From Balanoglossus misakiensis (lineage: Eukaryota; Hemichordata): a DNA stretch of 64,000 bases. Shown here one piece after another: positions 1 to 13,434 of the stretch. The stretch's first letter is position 1. The number at the start of each line of letters is the position of its first letter. The notes beneath the pieces were generated by a model. That model was not told the DNA's origin, searched no databases, and saw only the letters and a list, made by a program, of their open reading frames with translations. A program made the position numbers and the translations under genes. The stretch covers positions 10,664,001-10,728,000 of the forward strand of contig CM082578.2 of NCBI GenBank assembly GCA_040954595.2, given 5' to 3'.

Positions 1-884
1 GTTAAATCTGATGGTCCATGACATCGAATTCGAAATTACAATTTTAGCGCCAAATTTACTCAGGCTACATGTTATAAAAATATACATTTCCCGCTTTTTG
101 ACTTGTAGCGCCCTCACTGTTTGAAATCATACAAATACACGGACGCCGAGAATGACAGAAGTGAACTATCCGTTATAGGACACCGTCGATAAATCTGTTA
201 AAATATACGTGCGATATTTGAATTAAATGCAGCATCAAGTTTATGTCAATATCCGACGGTGATGCATACATGTAGAACGTGTCCACCTGCACTGTACCAC
301 GCCTGTACCAATCTGTCGCGTCACGCAGAAATCACATTGTTTTTGGGAATTTCAATTAGCAGCTGTACAGCACTGCTCCGACTTCTCCCTTTAATCTCCG
401 ACGAACGAACGTAAGACAGCGAGGAGAAAATATGTGAGCGACGTGATTACAACATACAGGAAAGATCTAGAGCCGACTCGTGATCTGAATGACGTCTGCA
501 ACGACGTCTGCTGCATGCATTCTTCGGTCATGATCTGCGTCTCAGTGGAGGCTCAATCAGCAAATCGAAAAGAATCGTAAGAGGGCGCACTTTAACTGTA
601 AACCAGAATTCGATATGAATTTATTATCGGTTTCCACCGTGAGCATTCGCCGAAAGTTGAAAGAGACTTTTGTAAATACATGTAGGCAGCATGTCAATCG
701 CACCAAGATGGGTTGTTGGTAACCCCAGTGACCACAAGAGGGCGTGTAGCTCAGACTGAATATACTTGATAAACTGACCTTCAGTGACCTGTTCACTCCC
801 CCCCCCCCCCCAGACCACAGTTTACGGTGTTTCACTCATCGGCCTGAAATGGCGGTTAATGATTCGCTTTGCTCTAACATAATA

Positions 885-894
885 AATAACATAA

Positions 895-958
<64 letters not shown>

Positions 959-961
959 ATA
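885..961. repeat. AAAT tetranucleotide microsatellite
   Basis: An almost perfect run of the unit AAAT, about 17 copies, lies in intergenic DNA between AT-rich flanks. It is a simple repeat, probably length-variable between individuals. Confidence 0.95.
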
Positions 962-1264
962 GAGTCACAAAGATAACGACAGGGCTATTTATAAACAATG
1001 TATAACAATGCCACGCATAACTGAATGCGTAGGAGGGCGTTGCGGCCTAAACAAATTTGGTGTACGTGAATCTTAAAATGGGTTGGATGGAAATGGAATA
1101 AAAACGCTGTCAGTTTGGGGATTGAAACAAATAATGCGAACCCGAGGGGAAACGGGCACTTGTGAGTGACCGTGACAGAGTCGGCGTTGCTATGATGTTC
1201 TCGAACTCGTGCAGAGTGTCCTTCGATTTAAGCACTGTACTTGACCCCACGGGTTCACTACAGA

Positions 1265-1562
1265 TGCAAGTGTGGTTCTGGCAACACAACGCGCTATTTT
1301 ATGACCCAGTAATATGTACCTGTGTGCCTGTAAGAGAGCCTTTTAAGCTAATGTGTCAACAACAACAACAACAAAGCCAGGCGAGACTCCAGTAAAAAAG
1401 TAAGATCTGGATCACTTCGTGAATGGCCAGTGTGTGCCCCAAAACACAGTGTGAAGTTTCATTGTCGAGAAACATTTTATGACCCTGTTAATGTGTACAT
1501 GACATGTACATGTATTTGTTTGCTTGTAAGAGAGTCCTTTATGTGTCAACAACAACAAAGCC
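1265..1562. repeat. diverged tandem duplication, about 180-195 bp period
   Basis: Three landmarks recur in the same order: ATTTTATGACCC (near 1295 and 1473), GTAAGAGAG (near 1330 and 1526) and ATGTGTCAACAACAACA followed by AAGCCA (near 1351 and 1541). The copies differ by substitutions and small indels, including a variable CAA run, so the duplication is old. No coding role is seen. Confidence 0.7.
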
Positions 1563-1940
1563 ACCACGTAAGAGTAATTATTTTCCCGAAAGATTTCAGG
1601 TAATACAGAAACCTGATACCTGTATACCTCAATTGTCTTGGTTTCGGGAAAAATAACTACGTGTGCTTTCCTCCATTCGTGTTTTGCATGATTGCGGAGG
1701 AGCGGGATTACCACATTCCAAAATATCAACAGCTTAGACACCACCACTACCACTATATATTAAAAATTTCACATATTTCTTGGTAGCATTAAGTAAATAC
1801 AAATAGAGATCACCGGAAGTTGTTAAATGCACTGGTCCGTACAGGATGCGAGACGACGAAAATAAACGGCGTTCCCAGAACATGACAATACGTGTATTCA
1901 CCGGGCGCGCGGCCTGATTTGTGGATGCTAATAAGTTCGA

Positions 1941-1948
1941 TGACGTCA
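1941..1948. promoter_or_regulatory. CRE octamer upstream of the GPCR
   Basis: A perfect TGACGTCA palindrome, the consensus CREB/ATF site, lies about 590 bp before the GPCR start codon. Two other perfect copies (18965-18972, 21679-21686) lie in gene-free DNA, so a promoter role is only suggested by position. Confidence 0.35.
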
Positions 1949-2527
1949 CTTCGTGACAATATACCAATGGAAAGGTTCGCTTCACCGACCACATGAATAG
2001 ACGCAGTTCGCGCTGACAGTAGTTGACGCATTTTAGTTATCGTAGTAGTGGCATGTCGAGTCTGTGGTATCAATCGAAACGGAATCGCTGTATCCGACGG
2101 ACTTTTGTGGGACGGACCGGCGGAGAATTTACCCCGACGTGAAGTTGAACGCGCCGTACGTTTGACCGCACTATTTGCGGCCCATCGGGAAACTTAACGA
2201 GTGAGGACGTCGCGTTAATAAACAGACGCTTCGCCACCCGCCGAGTGTACTCACTGCCCTTTGACCAACCCAACTCCAGTATCAGACAAGTTGTGTATCA
2301 GACTATGGTTCCAGTCATCCGGCATTCTTCCATTCAGAACAGACGTCGTCTGTATTCACGAACACAAGTTTAGGTAGGTGACCGAGCGATCAGAGCATTG
2401 TTACAAGCGAGCACAGCTGTAACGCGTGATGTAATGTCACACGTAAACAAGCGGACACCTCGTACATACGGCAGCTTGTGAGTGCGACAGGAAGGCCCGG
2501 TGCGCGGATTTTTCCAATAAAAACGGT

Positions 2528-3757
2528 ATGTACATTTACTTGACTACCATGGTGAATGATTCACAGCCAGCAAACTGGAGCTTGCCTCCCGGCGGGCCCG
2601 ACGACAACCCGGGCATCGAGACGCCCGACCGCGACTACGGCGTACTGGGTACGGTCGTAGTGAGTATGGTGTTGTTGACGATCATTGTAGTGACCGTGAT
2701 CATGAACAGTCTCATCATCATATCGTTCTGCATCTCGAGGGAGGTTCGCAAATTGAACAATTACTTCTTCTTCAGCCTCGCCATCACGGACTTGCTGATG
2801 GGGTTGTTTGTCATGCCGCTGATGGCCACGGAGCAACTGACGGGCACGTGGTCCTACGGCAAAGTTTTGTGCCAGATGTGGCTGTCTATGGACTACTACC
2901 TGTCGTCGGTTTCGGTCTTCAACATGATTGTCATTTGCATAGACAGGTACATGAGTATCCTGCATCCGCTATCGTACCCGGCGAGGCGGACACGCGGATT
3001 TGTCGTGAAGATGATTGTGGTCGCGTGGATTCTCGGGTTTCTGGTCGAGGTGCCGGCCATCCTCTTGTGGGAACCGATAAAAGGGACGACCCTGTTGAAC
3101 TACACGCACACCTGTGACGTGGAGTGGATGGATAACGTGCCCTATACGTTGACCAGCACGGTAGTTAGTGTGCTTGTCCCGTTCGTCATAATGCTAGTGC
3201 TCTACTCGCGGATGGTGTGCGCCGTCGAGAAGAGCATGAACTGGATACGGAGGCATTCCCTGGCCCCGACGCCCTTGCCCAGCCCGAGTCCCTCCTTGAA
3301 CCTGAGCCGCTACATCTCCGTGAACGTCACGGACAGGGACTACGAGAACAACAAGCTGCCCACCACGCTGGAGATACAGCGCACCTCCAGCGGAAGCAAC
3401 TGGAGCATAGCGCAGGTGGCGGTGCAGAAGTCCCCCAGCCAAAGGAGCAACCTCCGCAAAGTGAAGGTCTCCAAGAGAACTCGTGTCCTGAACGACAAAA
3501 AGACGGCGACGACCCTCGGCATACTGTTGGCATTTTTCATTCTTCTGTGGTTGCCGTGGCAGGTGATCAGCATCATCGACGCGACATGCGAAACCTACTG
3601 CGTGCCGGTGATGTGGTATGACATATGCCTGTGGTTGCAGTACTCCAATTCGATGGTCAATCCTTTCCTCTACATATTCAGAGACACCAGTTTCAGGACA
3701 GCCGTGAAACGTATTCTCCGGTGGTGCACATGTCGACAGCAGACAAACGCTTCATGA
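2528..3757 (+). CDS. aminergic-type class A GPCR (histamine H3/H4- or muscarinic-like), single exon
   Basis: A 409-residue receptor encoded without introns, with seven hydrophobic helices. Hallmarks seen are Asp88 (2.50), Cys115 pairing with Cys196 in loop 2, the DRY triplet at 139-141, Trp167 (4.50), Pro218 (5.50), WLP at 341-343 and NPFLY at 378-382. The amine-receptor residues Asp122 (3.32), Trp369 (7.40) and Tyr372 (7.43) are all present, so a protonated amine ligand is expected. The N-terminus has NDS and NWS glycosylation sequons, and Cys400 and Cys402 in the tail could be palmitoylated. Intracellular loop 3 is about 90 residues, Ser/Pro-rich, with a basic end before helix 6. Helices 2 and 3 look most like muscarinic and H3/H4 receptors. 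An odd feature is Trp344-Gln345 at 6.51/6.52, where those receptors have Tyr plus Asn or Thr. A second ATG at 2549 sits in a better Kozak context (ACCATGG) and may be the true start, giving 402 residues. The ligand is unknown. Confidence 0.9.
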   Translation: MYIYLTTMVNDSQPANWSLPPGGPDDNPGIETPDRDYGVLGTVVVSMVLLTIIVVTVIMNSLIIISFCISREVRKLNNYFFFSLAITDLLMGLFVMPLMATEQLTGTWSYGKVLCQMWLSMDYYLSSVSVFNMIVICIDRYMSILHPLSYPARRTRGFVVKMIVVAWILGFLVEVPAILLWEPIKGTTLLNYTHTCDVEWMDNVPYTLTSTVVSVLVPFVIMLVLYSRMVCAVEKSMNWIRRHSLAPTPLPSPSPSLNLSRYISVNVTDRDYENNKLPTTLEIQRTSSGSNWSIAQVAVQKSPSQRSNLRKVKVSKRTRVLNDKKTATTLGILLAFFILLWLPWQVISIIDATCETYCVPVMWYDICLWLQYSNSMVNPFLYIFRDTSFRTAVKRILRWCTCRQQTNAS

Positions 3758-5031
3758 ACATTTCAACTGAACCAGAAAGAAAACCTCTCAACAGTAACAA
3801 AATGGCCGGCTACCTTACGCACATGTATGTATTCCCTGAAATATGCATGCGAAAGTCTGTCTCTGTTTTATAGAGATGTGTGTAGCTATTGAAGGAATGC
3901 CTCCCCACAGTCGTTAGCTTTTACGCTCTAAACTTTGCCACATAGACATTTTACCACGTTGAATGGAGACGTCTGCTGACGATAATAATCCCGGGTCCCC
4001 GAAATTACTGCTTGTATATTTTTTCACACTTTACCCAAGTGAGTCGTGTGACTCTCGAAAGTCTTAATTTATATAAATTACACATATATGAACGTAACTG
4101 CCAATGCTTCGGCGTGCTATCTTCGTAGGCGACGATGTGTATACTGTCCGCATATATGAGGAGGGGGTTCAATATCATGCTGTTCAAGACGGCATCGATT
4201 AATGCTAGAGAACGATCGATCCGACCAATATTGTAAAAAAAACAGACTACAAGTCTGAGATATGGACTTCATTGGATTTTGGTTTCCTAGGGTTTTTGCC
4301 ATCATGACTAGATAAAATTTAATGCCCCTGGCCTATTTTTGGACCGTATGTGCACATGTCATTTTATGGCCACTGTCGGTCCAGTCTAGAATGCGAAGCA
4401 GCTGGTCAGATTCTCACTACCGGCACGCTCGCACCTGTTTGGAGAGTTTCGCCGAAGTTGCAGCTGTCAATGTCAGGGAGTGAAGGTTTTCAAATTGGTT
4501 AGTAAGATATGGAAAACGCCTTGAAAAAGGTCTCTCTTTGAAACGATTTCATCAAAATAGACGAATACGTGTATTCGGTTCTATAGCGTGCATACTGAGA
4601 GGGGTTGTACACGCAGAGGAATTTTGGGTCATGGATGAGTAGGACCTGTTTGTTAAAGATAGGTCTTTCGCGTGTGCCTTCACAACCACGCCCCATCTTC
4701 GTCCTGGCCAATTGACCTACTTCTACAAGATCGAAGCCATTCTTCGACTCGCGGTTGTACCGATTCGTACCCAGGTCGTCACGTGATCACATCATGCTAT
4801 CGATACTAGTAGTTCTCAGAAACCCCAAAGGCCATAAATTTTAGACTGCAATCATAGTTAAACGCTGAGAAAAGCGGGAAATTGTGTGGACAGTCATGAA
4901 ATCCGAGACACTTCAGACGACCTATATACAACATCCCCGACTGTTTTCGGCATGGGACCGGGTGAAGTGAAAAAATTCACCGCAGCATGCAGCAAGTGTT
5001 CTCTTCGTCTTCAAAAAACTACTTCGCTCGC
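3758..5031. other. GPCR 3' flank, no gene seen
   Basis: This presumably contains the 3' untranslated region of the GPCR. I found no clear AATAAA in the first kilobase, so the transcript end is not placed. There are only short, family-less open frames. Confidence 0.5.
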
Positions 5032-5126
5032 TAAGGTTAATAGTCTAGCTCCTAACCGTATTTAGCTTCCAAAACTAACTTGCTTTTGGACAAAATACGG
5101 CTAAGTGCTAGACTAGTAAGGTTAAT
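5032..5126. mobile_element. tiny foldback (MITE-like) element with 10-bp target duplication
   Basis: A 75-bp core (5042-5116) is an imperfect inverted repeat. The left arm 5043-5074 and right arm 5084-5113 pair over most of their length, with shared blocks GTCTAGC, CCGTATTT and CCAAAA and a 9-base loop. The core is flanked on both sides by the same 10 bases, TAAGGTTAAT (5032-5041 and 5117-5126), which reads as a target-site duplication. It has no coding capacity, so it would be non-autonomous. The superfamily cannot be named from one copy. Confidence 0.6.
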
Positions 5127-8100
5127 GACTGTACAGTAAAGTGCAATCTCTTTTTGTGCACAGTGGCCATATTGGGTAACGCACGTCAGTATAATGTTTT
5201 GCACGTCCTCACCTTAATATCTATCCGTGTGCGTTTCATACGCAAGCGCGATACTAGCATTAAACAGCTGCACATCGCCTGATGTGATTAGTGAAATGAG
5301 ATAGCCTTGGATTAAACATCAAACCTACAAAATGGTGCAAAAGAGACAGGTATTGAAGCGTGGAATGTTAGATGCCAACTTAAAGGAGAAACTGATTGGC
5401 CAGGTGTGAACCTTTCATACATGTAAATTGAGAGGCTCATATACGGAGCCTATAGAGCCATACCAATGGGGAAATGATAAAATATAATGCTGTTCTGACT
5501 TCGGCGACGTTCTGACCTTGGCCTTTAACGGTGAGCCCTTTTGTGGGAAATATCATTTGACCGTTGTGTGACTGTAAACGTTACAATACAGCAAGGCCAT
5601 ACCTTATATCAAAACACTGCAGAACATATGTCCCCGTGCGGGCGGTGTGCACTGTAGGCCGACATGTACGCTCACCAAGTTGGTACGGCATTTAATTTTA
5701 TGTGCTGTTTCTGTTATTAGGAACGTCGTACAAGTATCAAAAATATCAATTACACAGAAAGTGCTCAGGGATGAATTATTTGCCAGACAAATATACTTTA
5801 TATTGAATGTGCAATGTCATTTTTTGTAAGAGGACAACAGCCCCTGCTGTCTCTCTGGAAAGGAGAATGCTGCAGAAACATTTAACCTCGACCGATGGAT
5901 TCTATTATTTCTGCATGAATTTGGCGCAACGTGAACGAATGCAATGTATTCCAATTATTCGTGCAATTGTTTACAACATAATATGAGAAAGGTTGTGCTC
6001 AGACGACCGGGTTGACATTCGCTGGCTTCTATGATTTCACGATTGCCCCGCAACTTTCCGACTGGACGAGCGAACAAACAAAAAACGCCGCGGCGACCGA
6101 GATACAACACACGGGACAACTGCGCCTCGATGCCGTCACTTTGGACCGAAGCCGCCCCCTTCACGGCTTCCCCGACGGTGCGTGAATAATTGTGTCTGTC
6201 ACCGACCCGTCACTGACTATTTAGTCTTCTCCGTTCCATCCGGATCACAGCACGCAATTGCGACGGAACCACGAGCAACCCGGGTTTGTGACCCCTGTCA
6301 AAGAACACGATCGGCACTTAACCAGCTCGAGTTATTTGGAAACCCGATCGCATTTTGTTTTATCATCTTTCGCTATGAATAGCCTTCGCCCCTTGAATGG
6401 AGAGGAGTTACACATGGCAGCGGGTTATCTTACTCTGTGTGCAATGCAGCATCGACGAGGAATTTCTTCACGTATTGTGGTTTAATCAATCATCAACCAA
6501 GACTGGGGTCAGAATCTGACCAACACAGTTATGAACAGCAGTGTTGTTCAACCTGAACTGAAAATTCACTCGTTCGTTTTGAAGACCATCGCAGTATGTA
6601 GACATCGGTCTTTCGGGCGACCAATCTTCGTCCATTTTTCCCCCTTCTACTTGAACATTATTAAAAATAATTGAATGCGGTTATCGTTCATTGTCGCATT
6701 GTATTTCAACCGCTGCTTGTCATGATGTTGTCCGACACTCAAGAGATAAATTATTTTAGCCGACTGGAATTTTTTGATGCTGTTTAACAGTATCAATATG
6801 ACTATATGTGTTTCTCATTATAGCGCATAATATTGATGTCTGTCTTGTAACATTTGTTTCTCCGAATGTCTCGATGACGATAAAGTATATTACGTTTCAT
6901 GTGGACATTGAACAGTAAGCATGGACGACGATTGCTTCTGTACACAGAATAAATAATCAAATGAGACTTTGAGTGGTTTTCGTGTTTGCCTATTGCTCGT
7001 ATTTCCGGAAAATTAATTTAGACATCAATTTCAACCGCCTGCAAGGCCCATTAAGCGTGTCTTTGATCAAAACACACATACACACATCACGATAATTGCA
7101 TAAATTAACACAGAATACGAAAAAAGTATTTGCATACTTAGTTTCCTGATACTTACTAAAGCAAGCCCGTGCAAAGGTTTACTATGCAAGTGTAAAATTG
7201 TCTGCTGTCATCGGACGTGAATCAACGACCTCTGATGACCCGAATGTTGACCGAAAGTCTGCGGTAAACAGCTATCGATTATGAAGGAACCAAACCCACA
7301 ACCTCAGTCTGTAATATATGTGTTGAAGATGAAAGGTTGTGTGTCCCGGGTTTAATGGTAAAGGGCGCGGCGGTACGAGCTTAACAGCTTAGGGAAAAGA
7401 CAGCGAAGGGAACTAATGATACAACTATGTCTTTAAGCTTCAGAACCTAATATCTTCTTGAGGCCAGTCTTGATGTCCTATTGTTTTCATCGTGTTGATA
7501 TTTGTTACTTAACAAACAAATTATTTTTTTCTGAGCTGATACAATCATTGACACTTGAGCACGACTAAGAGGCATTGCAGTTAAAAACAAATGATTACAA
7601 GGAGGAAATGTTTAGCGGTTGCGGTTTTTTGAGAGAAAACATGCGATCCAACACGGTTATCATGATACAAGCAGAATTCGTCACTTCCTGTCAACTCGGT
7701 TTTGAGGTCGATGTACGTTGTAAGAACTGCCAAAAACATAAAATGGCTGGAATTAGCGATCTTGTCTTGAGGCAGCGGTTCACAGAGTTGCTGGATTGCT
7801 GTCCGTTTTGCCCCCAAAATTATACTTTAATTTTGATTACTGAGCACGGATGTACAAAAATAGATTGTACCAACTCCTATATTTGCAGACATGGTATCCT
7901 TTGGTGTCGTATTGTGGAACTGCGGACTGATCCCAGGATGTCTGCATAGGAAATACATATGATAAACTACTGTTAACTGTGACATAGATCAAAAGGTCGT
8001 GTAACGTGGGAGATTTATCTGTATGTTCATGTCGTCTCTCTATCTGACGGAGGTATGTTTTCAAACATTAACTCGGGTATTCTGACTGCATGACGGAGCG

Positions 8101-11100
8101 CGAAAAGAACTCGCGGAACGTGACCTTCTTTGCCCCCAGTCAGAGTCAGTTCGGGGGACGTCGAGTGTTAGTGATCATCTCGGTATTCGCGATGTCGTCT
8201 TGTCATCAACCATCATGAAATAACTGAAGAGTTCCCATATTGTTGTTCTGTCCGTGCACTACACTTTGTTGTCCTGGCCCGTAAACACACTGGAACACCG
8301 CGTATGTAGCTTGTATGCCCCCATACCGTGCAACATATTAACTGAAAAACCTACTCAGCCAGACGTTTATAGTTGATGGCGCGTTAAGTTAGACATAGCC
8401 TAGTACCTCGGCGTATTTTGTCCGCTTTAGACAGTGCCTCGAAACTCAAGACACTGGAACTTGTGGTCTGTATCTCCGTGATCATCCCCCCCCCCCGGCC
8501 ACCGATATGCTAAAACCGGCAGTAACGCTCGGTTTGGGTCCGAGAAAACGCATAAATATATTTTCTTCCGTTCCAGTCATACTAATATTAGCCTATTCAG
8601 AACTACGTACGTAGACCACTGGATTGTTTTAAAATGCGGAACAAAGTGTAGTTGAAGGCAGATAAATTAATATTGTAGTTCCGAAAACTAAATCTACCCA
8701 CAGGGTTTATGATCCACTCTTCACACTGCCTGTAAATTTTAAAAGTCACAAATATACGGAAGTTATAAAAAATACAGAAGTTATAAAAAATATTGTTATT
8801 TACGCCAGAATTAGAATGAAATTCGGGAAATTGCGCAAAATCCATAAAATGGCATTTGCTTCTATCGATGTCATTCTCCTGTTAGTTGTTATGAAAGTAT
8901 TTCGTTACTCCAACGTTTTGGATGCATTCAATTTATCAGTTAAATGCACCCTTCCTATGTGAGATGAAACTTTTCGTGACCTACCCTCTGTATTTTCAGG
9001 AGATAAAAAAATGTGTTATCGGAAGCGCGCAATTCATTGATTTGCTTGGCCATCGGGCCATACCGTGCCAAATACTGAAAGTCTTAAATGTGTTTTTCTG
9101 GGAACTCAACAAAAACTTGATGGAAAATATAGACCAGAGAAGACAGCTGACAAAATACTTTCGAAAGGTCGATTTTATGCTTTCCTTGTAATATCCAGCG
9201 AGTTAAATGGGATAGTTTTATTGTAATATTATACGTCATCTGTAAGAAGAGCGCGCTGGTCAAATTTGATTACCCATAAATAGTCAGCGAACTAGTTTGC
9301 AAACTCTCAAATATCGATGTCGTCTGTTTGCAATTGTAAATCATGAAATCTTTTGAAGAAACTCCTCCATAAATCATTGCTGACAGTATTGGCGATGGTG
9401 AAATAACTCTGTCTCCATGATGATGATGACGAATTGCTAAAAAAACTCGTCAGAGAGAAATAAATTTCATCTGGATCCTGACGGTATACCCTTTCAACTG
9501 AAGGACTGGTCACATTCGCTTAAAAAACATGCAGTTAATTCAAAGTGTTTTACAGCAGAACATTGAAATTAAGTGCGATTTATATGCATGAGTTACTTCA
9601 ACTGCTAACACCTCTGCTGATGAGGTCTCGTTATTGCCATTTGAATAATTTACAAGAATAGCAAATCAATAGAAACGATTATTTTTTTTTTCATAGTAAA
9701 GAAAATGTATATTTCATCAGTAATGTTCATCTTTCCATTAGGATATTAATGCCACTCATTAACACTATTAACATCTCTAAGCCGAGAATACGTTAGCTCT
9801 GTTTGAAGTAGGATATTGAATTACACGTTACGTGGATTCTTTCGTCAAAGCCAAGATAAAAGCTTGTGATGTCGAAATGTTGAAATGAAACGCATAGATG
9901 TGTAGATAGACAGACGTACCATTTTACACTGTTTGACATAACTGTGAGCAAATGAAAATATGTTGTGTTTGAAGAGAGTTTACTTGTAGGTGGGCCAACT
10001 TTCAGAGGTCTCACGAAATGTGAAAATCTCATTCGGTCACTTCACCAGTTCTACATTGCTAACAGTATGTACTCACGCAATCGCTTAGTCTCGTAAATTG
10101 CTTAACGCATAGTTCATGTTCTTTGATATACGGTGCACAGTGCACTCTTTCAAAAACCAATCGAAACAAAGAAGGGAATATTTGTTGCCAGCTGTACTGT
10201 AAGCACAAAATATATCTGACATAAAAGGGTTTTATTATGTAACCAGATATGGAGTTATACATGCATTTCAAGAATCTCCTGGTAGGAATTTGGTTTCGGT
10301 TGTGGTATACGAGGTCGGTTGGCCCTGGCATGAAGCCTGTCGTTTGTCACCATGTTTTGCCGTACATGGCCAAACCTATCAGTGCCAATAGCTGATAGTT
10401 GTGCACTTCACTCGAGTCTTGTAGTTTCTTTCATTGGGCACCCGCCGGGTCTCGGTCGCTCGTGTTCAACTTGAAAGCGGCTGCCTCAACTTAATGCGGA
10501 GTAAGTGGGCGACACTTTCGGTCAACTTTGGAAAGTGCAAACTCGTTAAGAATGCCAGGTATTAGTATCCATCTCGCATGAGTGAGAAATGCATCTACGG
10601 TACTTTTGAAGAAGTGCCGTTTTTGACAACTTACTTAATTGCCATCTTTTCCCCCATTATTCAGTCACGATCGCGCCGAATGCTTTCGTCACCAGAATGA
10701 GTGTCTGATTGGCCTTTTTTTCCTCCACGGAAGTTGTAAACGAAAACAAGCACTTTGTATTTATCCATACCTCACGCAATCTCACGAGAATGGGTGCCGT
10801 TGGTGTGGTGAATTAGAGAAGTTGTCATGACAACGTCCGTTTGCTTCATTTCTCATTCACGCGAAATAAGCCCTGTGCAATTTCTGTGTGACCATACGCA
10901 GAGATGGGGGTGTCCGCGGATAGTCGACTGAATTTTCCAACTTACTGCAGTCGAATCCATCCAAGAGTCTTGTGTTTGTCAAAACCATGTTTATGGTAAT
11001 TGGACTTGTAATACAATTTGGAAGTGGTTCGGATTGCACGTGTTGTGAACCTCAACTTTGAAAAGCCAAGTGATATATATACACACACACGTATGAACGT

Positions 11101-13434
11101 CACGTGCATATCATTAAACAGTTCTTGAATGGAAACACCAGCAATTGGAATACGAAATGGTCGTTTTCATTATTGTCCTTGAAAATAGAAAGCTAAAAGG
11201 AATATCGGTAGTTGTGAAGTCTCCTGCATCTGTGAAGCAGACGAGCACGTACCCACTTCTCGATTATTCCGAAAGTTGACGTCATATTGGATATACCACC
11301 GTGATCTGCCACATACTACATCCGTTGAGCCGATAGCGCCTGAAACTACCAATAGAGGCTGTTTTGAAAAGGCATCAACTCAACTGATGATATAATACAC
11401 AATTCTCGAGGTGACATAGGCGATAACGAGGTATACTGTCATTTGGAAAAAATGGACCACGCACAGCGTAATCATTCTAATGAGGCCATCTAAAAGCGAC
11501 GGTTCGATTGATTGCGTACAAATAAAATGACAATTTTGAAATGTTAAAAGCTTTTACGGGGTTGCCACTGGTGTCTCGTCTTCCGGCTGAGTGCATTGGC
11601 ACGTTTACAAAGCTTTCAATTTTCAGTTATCATTTTTATAACGCTTTCTTTTCTTCCGTAACTGGTCCGCCGTGGTACATGACAGGAACTCTCTGAAAAC
11701 CATCCGTCGGGCTGGCCACGTGCCCGAAGTCGTGTCCGTCCATAATCATATAAGTGAGATTGAATGTACTTTTTGGAAATGTGGATTAGAAACGAACTTT
11801 TTATCTTTACACTCGATGTCAGCTTGCCACATTACGTGGATTTCTAATATATTATCTGGCGATACCGAGTTTACTCGAAGTAGTCTTACATATAAACTTC
11901 TGGCACTATCTGAAGACGAAACGCTACAGACGTGATCGTTTGAACAACCTGATATTTCAACGTTGGTGTCTGATATTGTTATTGCGGTATAAAAAGCCAT
12001 CGGCGCTTAGCAAGTAAGCACAGTCTAATACACTACTTGAAAAATTGGGCTGCAGGAGATTTTTTCGATTTAATACCTGTTTTTCCTCTTGTGCCGCAAA
12101 GACAAAGTAAATAAATCGGCTTAGTTTCTCTATCAAACATTCATGTTTTGATTCCATGAGAATATAAAACATACATTTGATGTAGGTGGATCTAAAAATC
12201 TTGTGGAATAACACTTTTTCTCAGCTTTGTACACATTAAATGCACTAAGTACAGATAAGATAAGATAGTACTCAGTGTGTCTCTGACATCCGGGTACTTG
12301 GGTTCTTTCCCATTGTGATACGCCGGTGGATGGCTTGACGGCATGAGACAACTCTGAATATTTTTTTTCTCTTGATCACGTGCAAATGTAGTCTTCAAAA
12401 TTAACTGTGAGCATCACCAATGCTCACAATTTCACGTTACAAGACAAACTGCAGCTGGTTATACTGAGAGATTGCTTTTTACTTAATTACCTTCTCGCGC
12501 TCGGATCGTACCCATCATGCAAAGCGAAATGGCACCGGCTTCGCTTGTATTAGCGAAGGGTCTCGCACGTGTACTCAAAGTAAGGCTTACAAAAATCATC
12601 GACAACAACAACAGCAGTAGTAGTAGTAAGGAACATCTCTTGAGAAGGAAACAGGAAATTGGTTTGCTTATTGAGCTTACGCACTGCAGGGCACAAAATT
12701 GAATGTGGTGAGCTGAAGCTCATGCGCAGACTTTGAACGTGTACCACTTCGGTTTGTTTGTGCTGATGATGATAAATTGCTATCACGAACATGTATTTAA
12801 TTTTAGGATGAGTAAATCAATTCTGGCTGCCTTTGATTAGTGCTAGGGGGTCAAATCACGTTATAATAATTGCTGTAGTTAGAGATAGAAGAAATGATAA
12901 GCAAAAGTCGGCCATCTTGAAATTGCGTCGACCATATGAGATTTCACCACTCACCTAGGTAGAAAAGGCTATTTAAGGTATGGAGAATTGCCCAAAACAG
13001 TTTGCATTTGACATATATCACCCATTGGACAAAATTAGTTCTTTGGCATAATTTGAAGTGGTTTGGTAAAGCTTGGGGATTTTCGTCACACTGAGTCCCT
13101 CGGAGAGACAGTGGCCCTTGTAACATCTCCCCCGGCGGTTGGGCGAATTTCATCGGGTAGATGCTGTATAAGAATGCCGTGCACTATCACCCTCTTGTGA
13201 GACACGTTACCTGATATGTACAGAACAGACGTCAATGATCTCTATCTCATCGCGTCGAAGAAGACATTACACGTGTCACTTCATTTCAAAGTGATGACTC
13301 AGTCTATGTGCCTGTTGCTTTACAAGAGGCCGTGCCTCAACCCAGTCACGTGTCAAAGCTTTCTGTCAAAGCTTCACGACTAAACGACACCATCTTCCCG
13401 AGCAAACAAAGGGCTACTTTCATATGGGACTAGC
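5127..13434. other. gene-free stretch
   Basis: I see no gene that I can support. The longest open frame (7575-7949, + strand, 124 codons) has no recognisable domain and no convincing gene context. Short homopolymer runs (C near 8486) and AT-rich sequence make up the remainder. Confidence 0.5.

Larger units (their letters stand above)
1..2527. other. non-coding left flank, upstream of the GPCR
   Basis: I see no gene in this stretch. Its short open frames lack family signatures. It holds a tetranucleotide AAAT run near 889-960, a run of C near 800, a diverged tandem duplication (about 1265-1378 and 1449-1562) and a perfect CRE octamer at 1941-1948. The last few hundred bases probably contain the 5' untranslated region of the GPCR, but no start site can be fixed. 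Confidence 0.6.

Noticed and set aside
2561-2965. 134-codon antisense open frame over the GPCR
   Set aside because: It is a shadow of the high-GC GPCR coding frame. The protein is His/Arg/Gln-rich without domains, while the sense strand has a complete receptor.
7575-7949. 124-codon Cys-rich open frame (+) in the gene-free region
   Set aside because: Cysteines are not in a recognisable finger spacing, there are no supporting splice partners, and similar chance frames occur on both strands nearby.
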